From: Chloroflexota bacterium
GTDB taxonomy: Bacteria > Chloroflexota > UBA6077 > FW602-bin22 > JACPQP01
Reading direction: 5' to 3'
Assembly (NCBI GenBank): GCA_016190465.1
Contig: JACPQP010000532.1
Coordinates: 1-10,719, forward strand
Length of the DNA stretch: 10,719 nucleotides
Shown: in pieces, positions 1-8,200 of the stretch
How positions within the stretch are numbered: the stretch's first letter is position 1
How the letters are laid out: each line of letters begins with the position of its first letter
Translations under genes and position numbers: made by a program
Notes under the pieces: generated by a model
What the model saw: only the letters and a program-made list of their open reading frames with translations
Told to the model about the DNA's origin: nothing
Database searches by the model: none

Positions 1-160
1 CCCGACGCGGGGAGGGGGATGGCGGCTCCCCCTCTCCGCGTCGGATCCACTCAGGAACGGCGGGCAGGGGGTGAGGTCTGCCCCCGGTGCCGCCGCGTCA
101 GGCCCTGAGTTGGCGCACATGCCCCCTGGCCCCCTCTCCAACACGGAGAGAGGGACGGTA
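1..160. repeat. G/C-rich palindromic repeat copy R1 inside the AlaX-like frame
   Basis: Bases 3-20 pair with 26-43 as an 18-bp imperfect hairpin (16/18). Bases 132-139 pair with 145-154 around a bulge. Bases 51-78 are the inverse of 9409-9437 (about 27 of 28 positions). Bases 21-64 match 9551-9594 in direct orientation with scattered differences. On the minus strand the part from about 121 to 51 aligns with 10624-10719. It is therefore one copy of a dispersed family, here in protein-coding frame. Confidence 0.75.
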
Positions 161-396
161 GGCTCGGCGACGACGTGGGCGACCGTCTCGCCACGGTCGA
201 TCACGTCGACGACGGGCCGACCGGCCAGCGTTCCCAGGTCGTTGGGCTGGCCGCCCGAGGTCGGGTAGAACGCCGTGCGGTCCAGGACGACGTTCCACGC
301 GCTTCCGGTCGCGCCGGCCGCGGGCTCAGCGCTCACCACTCGGGCGCGAAAGGTGCGCAGGGCGCTGTCGCGATAGTAGAGACGCTCAGTCTTCAA
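1..396 (-). CDS. Alanyl-tRNA editing (AlaX-like) protein, partial, with repeat-derived segment
   Basis: Not closed in the window: an open minus-strand frame runs from a TTG at 396-394 to base 1 (132 codons, no stop). Residues 2-10 read KTERLYYRD, and residues 38-53 contain LDRTAFYPTSGGQPND, the hallmark of the alanyl-tRNA synthetase editing/AlaX superfamily, followed by a GTLAGRPVVDVIDRGETVAHVV beta-barrel stretch to about residue 76. Family members deacylate mischarged tRNA-Ala with a zinc-bound HxxxH site that would lie further on, outside the window. TTG is chosen because family proteins begin M-x-ERLYY and GGGAG lies a few bases upstream. From about residue 80 the frame stops resembling the family and instead translates a G/C-rich palindromic repeat. 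The gene may be interrupted, or it may tolerate the insert in frame. Last gene of the minus-strand run after hisH and the hydrolase. Family assignment is fairly sure; intactness is not. Confidence 0.72.
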   Translation of the reverse strand, partial: MKTERLYYRDSALRTFRARVVSAEPAAGATGSAWNVVLDRTAFYPTSGGQPNDLGTLAGRPVVDVIDRGETVAHVVAEPTVPLSVLERGPGGMCANSGPDAAAPGADLTPCPPFLSGSDAERGSRHPPPRVG

Positions 397-524
397 GGTA
401 CTCCCAGAGCTTGTCGCGCAACAGGATGCTCTCCATAGCGGATCTTGATCAGAGCAATCACCTTCGCCGCGTCCTCGAACGAGAGGAGTGGAAACGAGAA
501 GGAGGTACAGGTCAGTGCGGTCAT
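393..524 (-). CDS. Possible small ORF, 43 residues, overlapping the AlaX-like start
   Basis: ATG at 524-522, stop TGA at 395-393. The product begins MTALTCTSFSFPLL and ends RQALGVP. I recognise no family. Its only support is positional: GGGGAG lies 5 bases before the ATG, and its TGA overlaps the TTG start of the AlaX-like gene in a TTGA, the geometry of translational coupling. It lies 27 bases after the hydrolase stop. A second short frame in the same place (436-386, 16 residues) is even weaker. It could be a leader peptide, a decayed gene or chance. Confidence 0.25.
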   Translation of the reverse strand: MTALTCTSFSFPLLSFEDAAKVIALIKIRYGEHPVARQALGVP

Positions 525-551
525 ATCCTCTCCCCAAATTGTGCAACACCC

Positions 552-1403
552 TCAACACGGGGCCGCCCACGCGTTGTGGAGCAGCTTGCCCACTTGCGCC
601 AGCGCGAGGACGGCATCGTTTTCCACACCCCAGTCGGTATCTCGCGAGCCGTCGGTCATCGCCGCGACGATGAACTCCACACCGTCGCCAGAGACGACGG
701 CGACGTGGCCGCGAACACCAATCAGCCCGCCGGTCTTGCCAGCAATCCTGAGGGTAGGCCCGGCCGGGTAGCCGTGCTTCCGCAAGTCGTCCGCATACGG
801 TTGGAGCGGCAGATAGCGGCCCAGCCGCTCCGCCCCGACTCCGGCCATCGTCCGCAGCATCTCGTCGCGCGAGGCCGGACTGACGATGGTGCCGCGGTAC
901 ACGCGCTCCAGCAGCTCGGCGAAGGCGCGCGGCGTTCCCACCGCCAGATGGCGCGGATCCCCCCAGCAGTGGTCGAAGTCGATCCTGTGGCGGAGCTCGA
1001 TCTCGTCCAGCCGCTCGGCCCGCAACATCCGGTTGACGTTGTCAATGCCGACGGTGTCGATGAGCATATTCGTCGCGACGTTGTCGGAGACGTTCATCAT
1101 AAGGAAGGCAAGGTCGCGGATCGGAAGCCGCAGCCCCGCGCCCAGATGGCGGAGCACGCCGCTGCCTTCGACGCGATCCTCCTCGCGCACTTCGACGACG
1201 TCATCCAGCCGCCGGCGCCCGGCCTCCACGTGGCGCATCAGCTCGACCTGCACCGCCAGCTTGATCATGCTCGCCGTCGGCAAGACCAGGTCAGCCTGAT
1301 ACTCGACGCGCTCCTCGGTGCAGAGATTCTTCCCGGCCACGCCAAGCCGCCCGGAAAACTCGGCGGCAATGCGGGCGACCCGTTCAACCAGATGGTCTGG
1401 CAC
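552..1403 (-). CDS. Class A beta-lactamase-like serine hydrolase, cytoplasmic
   Basis: 283 residues from a GTG at 1403-1401. A GGAGG ribosome binding site (1408-1412) sits 4 bases upstream, which excludes the longer frame that runs back through hisH. The penicillin-binding/class A beta-lactamase motifs occur in order and at usual spacing: S45-M-I-K48 (S-x-x-K nucleophile), S106-D-N108 and K223-T-G225. The classical E166 motif (ExxLN) is not visible; the corresponding stretch reads about RHRIDFDHCWGDPRHL, then VGTPRAFAELL. There is no signal peptide or hydrophobic N-terminus, so export is not apparent, unlike true beta-lactamases. It fits the broad beta-lactamase2-type enzyme family in which many members have no shown antibiotic activity; the substrate is unknown. 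It follows hisH by 50 bases, possibly co-transcribed. Fold assignment is strong; lactam hydrolysis is only a possibility. Confidence 0.85.
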   Translation of the reverse strand: MPDHLVERVARIAAEFSGRLGVAGKNLCTEERVEYQADLVLPTASMIKLAVQVELMRHVEAGRRRLDDVVEVREEDRVEGSGVLRHLGAGLRLPIRDLAFLMMNVSDNVATNMLIDTVGIDNVNRMLRAERLDEIELRHRIDFDHCWGDPRHLAVGTPRAFAELLERVYRGTIVSPASRDEMLRTMAGVGAERLGRYLPLQPYADDLRKHGYPAGPTLRIAGKTGGLIGVRGHVAVVSGDGVEFIVAAMTDGSRDTDWGVENDAVLALAQVGKLLHNAWAAPC

Positions 1404-1406
1404 GCT

Positions 1407-1412
1407 ACCTCC
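1407..1412 (-). promoter_or_regulatory. Ribosome binding site of the serine hydrolase
   Basis: Minus-strand GGAGGT just before the GTG start at 1403. It fixes the N-terminus of the hydrolase, whose frame is otherwise open far upstream. Confidence 0.7.
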
Positions 1413-1453
1413 ATACGGTTCCGGTGAGCTCGTCTGCCAGTTGAAGAGGCTAC

Positions 1454-2068
1454 TCAGACCAACTCGCGTGCCCACCGAAGATAGTTGGCGTAGAACCGGA
1501 GGCCAACGTCGCCGCTCTTCTCGGGGTGGAACTGGGTGGCGACGACGTGGCCGGCGATGACGACGCTGGGGAATGTCGAGCCGTAGGTTGTCTCGCCGGC
1601 CACGACCGAGCGATCGATCGGGTCCACGTAGTACGAGTGGACGAAGTAGAAGTGGGCCCCGTCCGGGATGCCGGCGAAGACGGGGTGGGGCTGGCGCTGC
1701 CGGACCTGGTTCCAGCCCATGTGTGGCACCTTGAGCCCCGATGGCAGCCGGCGGACGCGGCCGGCGAGGATGCCGAGGCAGTCCTGCCAGCCACCCTCCT
1801 CGCTGCCGTCGAGCAGGACCTGCAAGCCCATGCAGACGCCCAGGAACGGCTTGCCCGCGGCGATCGCCTCCCGGACCGGTCCGACCAGGCCCCGCGCGGC
1901 GAGGTTCCGCATCGTGTCGGCCGCTGCGCCCACCCCAGGCAAGACCACCGCGCTGGCCCGGCGAACCTCCTCCGGGCAATCGGTGACAGCGGGCGTCGCG
2001 CCAACGTGCTCGAGCGCCTTCGCCACGCTCCGCAGGTTGCCCGCCCCGTAGTCCACGATGGCGATCAC
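1454..2068 (-). CDS. hisH: Imidazole glycerol phosphate synthase, glutamine amidotransferase subunit HisH
   Basis: 204 residues, the normal size. HisH hydrolyses glutamine and channels ammonia to HisF, which forms IGP and AICAR in histidine biosynthesis; it acts in the cytoplasm. The class I amidotransferase triad is complete: nucleophile C79 in LGVCMGLQ, and H181 and E183 in QFHPEKSG. Family signatures are VDYGAGNLRSV near the N-terminus, VLPGVGAA (oxyanion strand), VPHMGWN at 114-120 and HFYFVHSYY at 139-147. The start is the GTG at 2068-2066, giving V-I-A-I-V-D-Y-G and preceded 9 bases upstream by AGGAGG; an in-frame ATG 14 codons further back has no such site. hisF and other his genes are not in the window, so hisH is detached from a full his operon here. 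It is followed by the hydrolase on the same strand. Confidence 0.96.
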   Translation of the reverse strand: MIAIVDYGAGNLRSVAKALEHVGATPAVTDCPEEVRRASAVVLPGVGAAADTMRNLAARGLVGPVREAIAAGKPFLGVCMGLQVLLDGSEEGGWQDCLGILAGRVRRLPSGLKVPHMGWNQVRQRQPHPVFAGIPDGAHFYFVHSYYVDPIDRSVVAGETTYGSTFPSVVIAGHVVATQFHPEKSGDVGLRFYANYLRWARELV

Positions 2069-2077
2069 GGCCCAGGC

Positions 2078-2083
2078 CCTCCT
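2078..2083 (-). promoter_or_regulatory. Ribosome binding site deciding the hisH start
   Basis: Minus-strand AGGAGG, 9 bases before the GTG at 2068. It selects this start over the upstream ATG at 2110. Confidence 0.75.
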
Positions 2084-2101
2084 ACGCAGATGTAGGTAGT
2101 C

Positions 2102-2168
2102 GTCAGTCATCAGTTGTCAGTCATCAGTAGCGCCAGGCAACCATTTGACGCCACTGACTGACGGCTGA
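2102..2168. repeat. Direct and inverted GTCAGTCATCAGT repeats between nrdJ and hisH
   Basis: A 13-base unit GTCAGTCATCAGT occurs twice (2102-2114 and 2116-2128). The second copy, with its continuation to 2134, is an imperfect inverse of 2149-2168 (CGCCACTGACTGAC and following), giving a stem with a loop of about 14 bases. It lies downstream of the nrdJ stop, so it could act as a weak terminator or processing structure, but no T-tract follows on the minus strand. It may equally be a small dispersed repeat. Confidence 0.5.
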
Positions 2169-2204
2169 CCGCTGATTACGTCTGGCTACGTACTTCGCGT
2201 GGAT

Positions 2205-2233
2205 ATCGTACCAGGCTGAGTTGGCGCCGACAA
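2205..2233 (-). promoter_or_regulatory. Weak candidate promoter for hisH
   Basis: Minus-strand TTGTCG (2233-2228), 17 bases, TACGAT (2210-2205): four of six consensus positions in each hexamer. It is placed between the nrdJ stop and hisH. Chance is possible. Confidence 0.25.
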
Positions 2234-2248
2234 GCGCTTCAATCCTAC

Positions 2249-5200
2249 TCAGCACTCGCTGTACCCGCAGGCGTGGCACTTGCGGCAGCCCTCCTGGTAG
2301 ACGAGCGTGCTGCACCCGCAGTCGGGACAGAGGTTGCCCGTCCAGGCCGGGGTGAGCACGGCGTCCGCCGGTTGGCCGTGGCCGCCGTTGCCGAGGTGCT
2401 CATGGCCGGCCAGGTGCTCGTCCAGCACCCGGGCGACGGCGTCGGGGAGCGACCGCACCTGGTTCGGCCCGAACCCGACCGACCGGCTCCCGCCGATGCC
2501 CCGGAGCTGATCGACGATCACCCGCACCCGCTCCTGCTGGGTCATCGGCGAGGGGAGCCGCAGCGAGAGCGAGATCAGTCGGCCGACCGCCTCGGCCAGC
2601 GCGGCGATGTCGCTCCCGGCCTTGCCGACGTTGATGAACACCTCCAGCGGGCCCGCCTCGTCGCCATTGACCGTGACGTTGAGCGTCCCCTCCGGCGCCT
2701 TGATGTTCCGCGTGTACCCGTGCATGACGGCCGGACGCGGCTTCAGGCCGACGTGCGGCCAGGTGTTGTCAACCGGAGCCGAGGCGGTCTCGGACGCAGC
2801 CCTGGCGGGCGTCGGTGACGTCGCTGGCGTGGCGACTCGTCCTGGCATGGCTTTCGTACCTCTCTCGCGAGCAGTCTCGCGCTTGTTCTCGCCACCCTCA
2901 TCCCCGGCCTCTCTCCCACTGGGAGAGGGACCGGGGGTGAGGACCCCGGCGGGAGAGTGGTCGGGAGCGAGGGCGCCCCCGTCTTTCGCGCCGTCTTTCA
3001 CGCCGACGTTGAGCACCTGCGTGCCCTTGCAGCCGTCGCGGAAGACCGTGATCCCCAGACAGCCGAGCTCGTAGGCCAGGAGGTAGGCCCGCGCCACGTC
3101 GTCGACGCTCGCCGAGTTCGGCAGGTTGATCGTCTTCGAGACCGCGTTGTCGGTGAACTTCTGGAACGCCCCCTGCGTGCGCACGTGCCACTCCGGCGCG
3201 ATCTCGTGCGCGGTGACGAACACGCGCCGCAGCTCCTCGGGCACCCCGTCGAGGCCGTGGACGTTCCCCTGTCGCTGCACCTGCTCCATCAACTCTTCGC
3301 TGTGGAGACCCCGCTCGCGGGCGACGCGCTCGAAGACGGGGTTGACGAAGCGGAGGGTTCGGCCGTTGGCCCGGTGGGTGTACGCCAGCGCGAAGATCGG
3401 CTCGATCCCGGACGAGCAATCGGCGATGATGCTGATCGTGCCGGTCGGGGCGATGGTCGTCACCGTCGCGTTGCGAAGGGGCCGCTGATCCCTGTAGATG
3501 CTGCGCGGACTGTTCGGGAACGGCCCGCGCTCGCCGGCGAGCTGCTCCGACTGCTCGTGCCCGACTCGGTTGACGAACGCCATCACCTTCTCGGCGAGCT
3601 GGAGCGCCGCGTCGCTGTCGTACGGGATGCCCAGACGGAACAGCGCGTCGGCCCACCCCATCACCCCCAGACCGACTCGCCGGTTGGCGTTCACCATCTC
3701 CCGGATCTGGGGCAGCGGATAGGGGTTGATCTCGATCACGTCATCGAGGAAGCGGATCGCCGTTCGGATCGCTCGCTCGAGCTCGGCCCAATCGACGTCG
3801 CGCCGCTCGTCGTCGACGAACCGCTCCAGGTTGATCGAGCCCAGGTTGCAGGCTTCGTAGGGGAGGAGGGGTTGTTCGCCGCAGCCCCGACTCACGACAC
3901 CTTCTGTGATCCAGGTGTCTGAGCGCGGCTCGTGCAGGTCGTAGACCGTCTCCTCGCCATCTGGCTCGATTGCAGCGATCTTGGCCAGCCACGTGTTGCC
4001 CGTGAGGGCAAACTCCCGGAGTGCCTTCTCCAGACGCTCGCGTTTCCGAGGAGCCGAGAGGTCTATGCGCTCTATGAACGTCCGCAACCCGGCTCCTGAG
4101 ATAAGCACCTCGTACTGCTGGTGTCTTGGCTCGATCGGGCGCCCATCAATGTGGCCTGCTGTGGCTTTCACGCGAGCGATGCGCCCGTGGATGCCGAAGT
4201 AGAGGAGAACGCGACGTACGTCGCGCGCGAGCTCGTGGCTCGTGGTCTTAAGACGCAGCACTGGATGCGTTCCTGACAGGTTGACGTTGCCATCGGTGCT
4301 GAACAGCCCATCGAGAAACCCAGCGAGAAACCGCTCATTGGACTGCTGATAGATGAGGGGAATGTGTTTCTCGTGGGCGAACGATGGGATCAAGAGCGAC
4401 TGGCGCACCAGAGCTGCTCCCGCCTTGTTGGCGCTCGCCAAGTTCACCGACCGTTCACCGGACCGGTTGTGGGTCACCGTGGTCGCACCCGCTTTTCGCA
4501 GCAGGCTGTCCACAACCTGAATCCATTCCTGATCGTTCGGATCCACTGCCACCTTGACGACATTGCGGTCAAGGGTCTTCGGTGTGACGCAACCGTCGCC
4601 GATGAGCACGCCGAGGAGGAAGCCGTACTCTCGCTCTGACCAGCCGTCTGGCAGATCAGGCACCCGATTGTTCGGCATCAGCGCAGGAACGATGCGCACC
4701 GAATCACCGACCTTCAGTTGATCAAGGCGGAGCGGACGAAACCGCTTGTTCGCGCTGTTCTTGGCTCGTTGTTCGTGCGGGATCGCGTGGAACTGGTGAG
4801 CAGCCGTCACCCGGAGCTCGGCGCCATCGGATAGCTGCACGCGAAAGACCGGACGCCGCTCGTAGATCTCAACCGTATCCACGGTTCCCAGGCCCAACAC
4901 CGTGCCGACTCCATCCCCAGCCCGAATGTCGTCCGTTCGGCGCCAGCCATCTGCGGTGGCCACCAGCGTGTCCCCCGTGACGCACGGATTCGTGGCCTCC
5001 ACCTCACCGACCTCCGGCGTCGGGTTGGCCGGGCCGCTGTTGATCCGGTCGATGAACACCATCCCCGGGTCGCCGGTCTGCCAGGCGGCCTTGACGATGC
5101 GGTCGAAAACATCCCGGGCGCGCAGCTTCCCAACTGGCGTCCGGTGGGGGGGCGCGTAGAGGTCGTACTCCTCGTCCTTCGCCAGCGCCTCCATGAAGCG

Positions 5201-8200
5201 ATTGGTCGCGGCGACGGAGATGTTGAAGTTGGTGATGCCGCCGCTGAGCTTGCAGTCGACGAACTTGAGGATGTCCGGGTGGTCCACCCGGAGGATGCCC
5301 ATGTTGGCCCCGCGGCGGGTGTTGTGGCTGACGAAGCCGTTGGCAATGTACGTGCTATTTGCCGGCACCGATAGGTCGAGGGTGAGCGACTCGCTCTCCT
5401 CGATGACCTCGATCGGGTCGTAGAACTGATCGTTGGCCAGGAACCACGCGAGGGGGCTGTTGCGGATCTCTCGGTGCCGGTCGCCCAGCAGCGCGAGGCG
5501 AGACCGCGTCAGGTTGCGCGGCGTCGCGACACCCGGCAGGTAATGCTGGATGTCGCGGTACAGCTCGCGGTTGGCCCCTCTCGAGCCTCGCATCGGACCG
5601 GACCCGCGCCCCGGGCCTGCGTACGCGGCTTCCAGCGTCTTCCCCTGGTGGGGGATCACATCGCAGACTTCATACGACTGGTCGGGCGCCTTGGCCAGGA
5701 GCGCCTGGCGCCGGGCGTCGATGAACCCGATGCTCCGGGCAAACACCTCGAGACCGGCGTGGGTCACGACGCGCAACCGATGGAGCGGCCTCGCCCCGAA
5801 CGCCCCGGCTCGATTGGACACCACCGACGTGCTGCTCGGTATCCCGACCGCCAGCAGCAATTGCTGTACGCCGTCGATCAGCGCTTCGGATACCGAGCAG
5901 AGCGAGGGACGCCCGTCCGGCGAGACTGTGCCGTCCGCGGTGAACAGCCCGCGGAGGAAGCCGCGGGCCATCCGAATCCCCTTGCGGAAGATGATTGGCG
6001 GCACCTGCGCCTCCCGAGCGGATGGCTTCTCCACGCCGATCTCGTGCAGCCAGTTGACCAGCGTGGTCGCGTTCAGGAAGTAGTTGGTGCTCCCCTCGTC
6101 CTTCTGCTTGTTCACCACCGGGGTGACGTCAAACAACCCCTGGCTCGCCCGCATCAGCCATCCGACCACGTCCGGCTGGTCGTCCGAAACAGTGAGAATC
6201 AGTCGTCCCGTACTGCCACCGTGGTTGTACCGGTTGAAGCTGCCATCACCCACCAGGTAGCCGATGAATTCGCCAAGCTGCTCGGATGCCTGCTGGGGTA
6301 GCCGCACCGGGGTCGCGTTCGGGTGTGGCTCGCCGGCCAGCCTCGGCAGGCTGTCGTCCTCTGGCTCCAGCAAGTGCCCCTTTTGCAGCACTGCCCAATC
6401 CCCTGGCTTCAGTTCTCTCACCTGGCGCCAGGCGTACTGGCCCTCTTCGTCGATCACCCGGATACGGTGATCCAGCGTCGCGGCGAGCTGGTACCCGCTT
6501 CGGGTGCGGATGCGCCGGATCGGCGCGACGCCGTGGTTGTAGAACTCGTCAGAGGGCCGGGGGCCGTCATCCGTCGCGACAATCAAACGATCGAGGTGCC
6601 GATGCCACGAGTCCGCCGGAGCGTCGGCCGGACCCAGCTCGCGGATCGGGATCATGCCGCGCTGCGTGGTCACCATCGTTTCGGGAACGACACAACCCCC
6701 TTGCTTGACCTGCTCGGTCGCCGCGTCGAAGATGCGCATGAAGGAGACAGGTCCGGAGGCGACGCCCTGGGTCGAGCCGACAACCGCGCCTTCTGGACGA
6801 AGCCGGCTGAACGAGAAGCCGGTGTTGTGCACCATCGCCAGACCCGAGCGGCCCGCGGCGTAGGTGTTCCAGCCTTCAACCGTCAGGTCATAGTACGGCT
6901 TCGGGGTGGCTGCCCGCTCGATGCGTTCCACTTCCTGACCGCTGGTGGCCACCCGACGGAGCAGGCGGGCGAGCTCCGGATCGCGCGACTCAACCTTCGC
7001 GGCGATGGCGAGGAGGTCGTCTCGCCGACATCGACCGGCGGTGTTGCACGACCAGCGATTGAGCTCGGCGGCGCACGGCCCTGGCCCGCCGACCTTGTCG
7101 CCAGGCAGCTTCACCAGCCCCAGCACGGCGAGCCGATCACGCCATTCGCGGAATGGGAGGCGCAGCGCCGTCTGCTTGCGACTGCTGCTGCGCAGCCGTT
7201 CACGGCGCAGCCCGTTGGCAAGGTGCGGCGCGAGGTCGCGCGCCAGATCGTCGACCTGTGGGAGCGGGCACAACTGGACGGTGTAGGTGGGATGCCGTGC
7301 CTTGCCGTCCGGGGCCTTTTCCCTCACCGTCGGCTGATAGCCAAGCAAGCTCATCAGCGCGGCCAGGTCCTGAGCCATCGCTTCACTCGCGGAGGTGTAC
7401 GACGGGCTGCCATCGCCGTCCACGTGGCCATCGCTATCCAGCAAGCCCGCGACAAAGGCCCGAACAACAGGGAGCGGCGACTTCGCGATCACCTCGGGGA
7501 TCCGAATGAGATCGTCCTTCGGACCGATCTTCTCCAGGCCACAGGCTTCGAGCAGGTCGTGGACGTACCGCTGAGTGAGTGTGGCCAGGCTGAGGATCCC
7601 ACGCGCATCCTGCTGGATCGAGACGCGGATGCCGTGCCGGGCGAGCACTGACCGGACCCGCTCGAGCACGTCGGTCGTGCCGGAAAACCAGCGAACCCGG
7701 TACTGTCGCAGAGCAGGCACATACTCGAACGATCCATCGCCAAGGGTGAACCCGATGAGCCAACCGACATCCGGATCGACCGTCAGCGAACCGACCGCGC
7801 GTGCCTCCGCCCAGGGCCAGTACGCATCGGGACGATCTGGTCCGAGCACGATGTCCCCGGGAGCAAGGCTATCTGCTCGGACCTCAAGCAGTCGTGTTCC
7901 TCGCAGCGCCACGAAGGGATGCCAGTCGCTGGTCTGCACGACCGTTCCCTCTCGCATCGTCACTACCACCTGGCTCTCGGCAGGGACGTCGAACCGCCAG
8001 ACGTGGGTGACCGGGCGCAGCCCCGTTTGGCCGGTGACTGGATGCATCGAGATCGTCTCGATGCCGAGATCCCGCACGTCAAAGGCTACTCCACTGCCGT
8101 GCAGGACGCCTGTCCGCCCATCCGCGGTCGCGCGGTTCACCAGCACCTCGATGGGCTCGATCCCGCAGAACGTGGTCCAGACGCGGGCATCGGCCGCGAT

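Noticed and set aside
411..1427. Long plus-strand frame opposite the hydrolase (338 residues).
   Set aside because: Antisense of a gene with clear motifs; composition is typical of a shadow frame in G/C-rich DNA.
1404..1979. The upstream part of the minus-strand frame that is continuous with the serine hydrolase (would give 475 residues).
   Set aside because: It overlaps hisH in another frame, is Arg/Gly/Pro-rich shadow sequence, and the GGAGG + GTG at 1403 gives a better start.
2102..2128. Short spaced repeats considered as a CRISPR remnant.
   Set aside because: Only two 13-base units 1 base apart, with no spacer-sized gap and no cas genes.
2124..2315. 63-residue minus-strand frame over the nrdJ stop.
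   Set aside because: Overlaps the nrdJ zinc tail in another frame and runs into simple repeats; no ribosome binding site.
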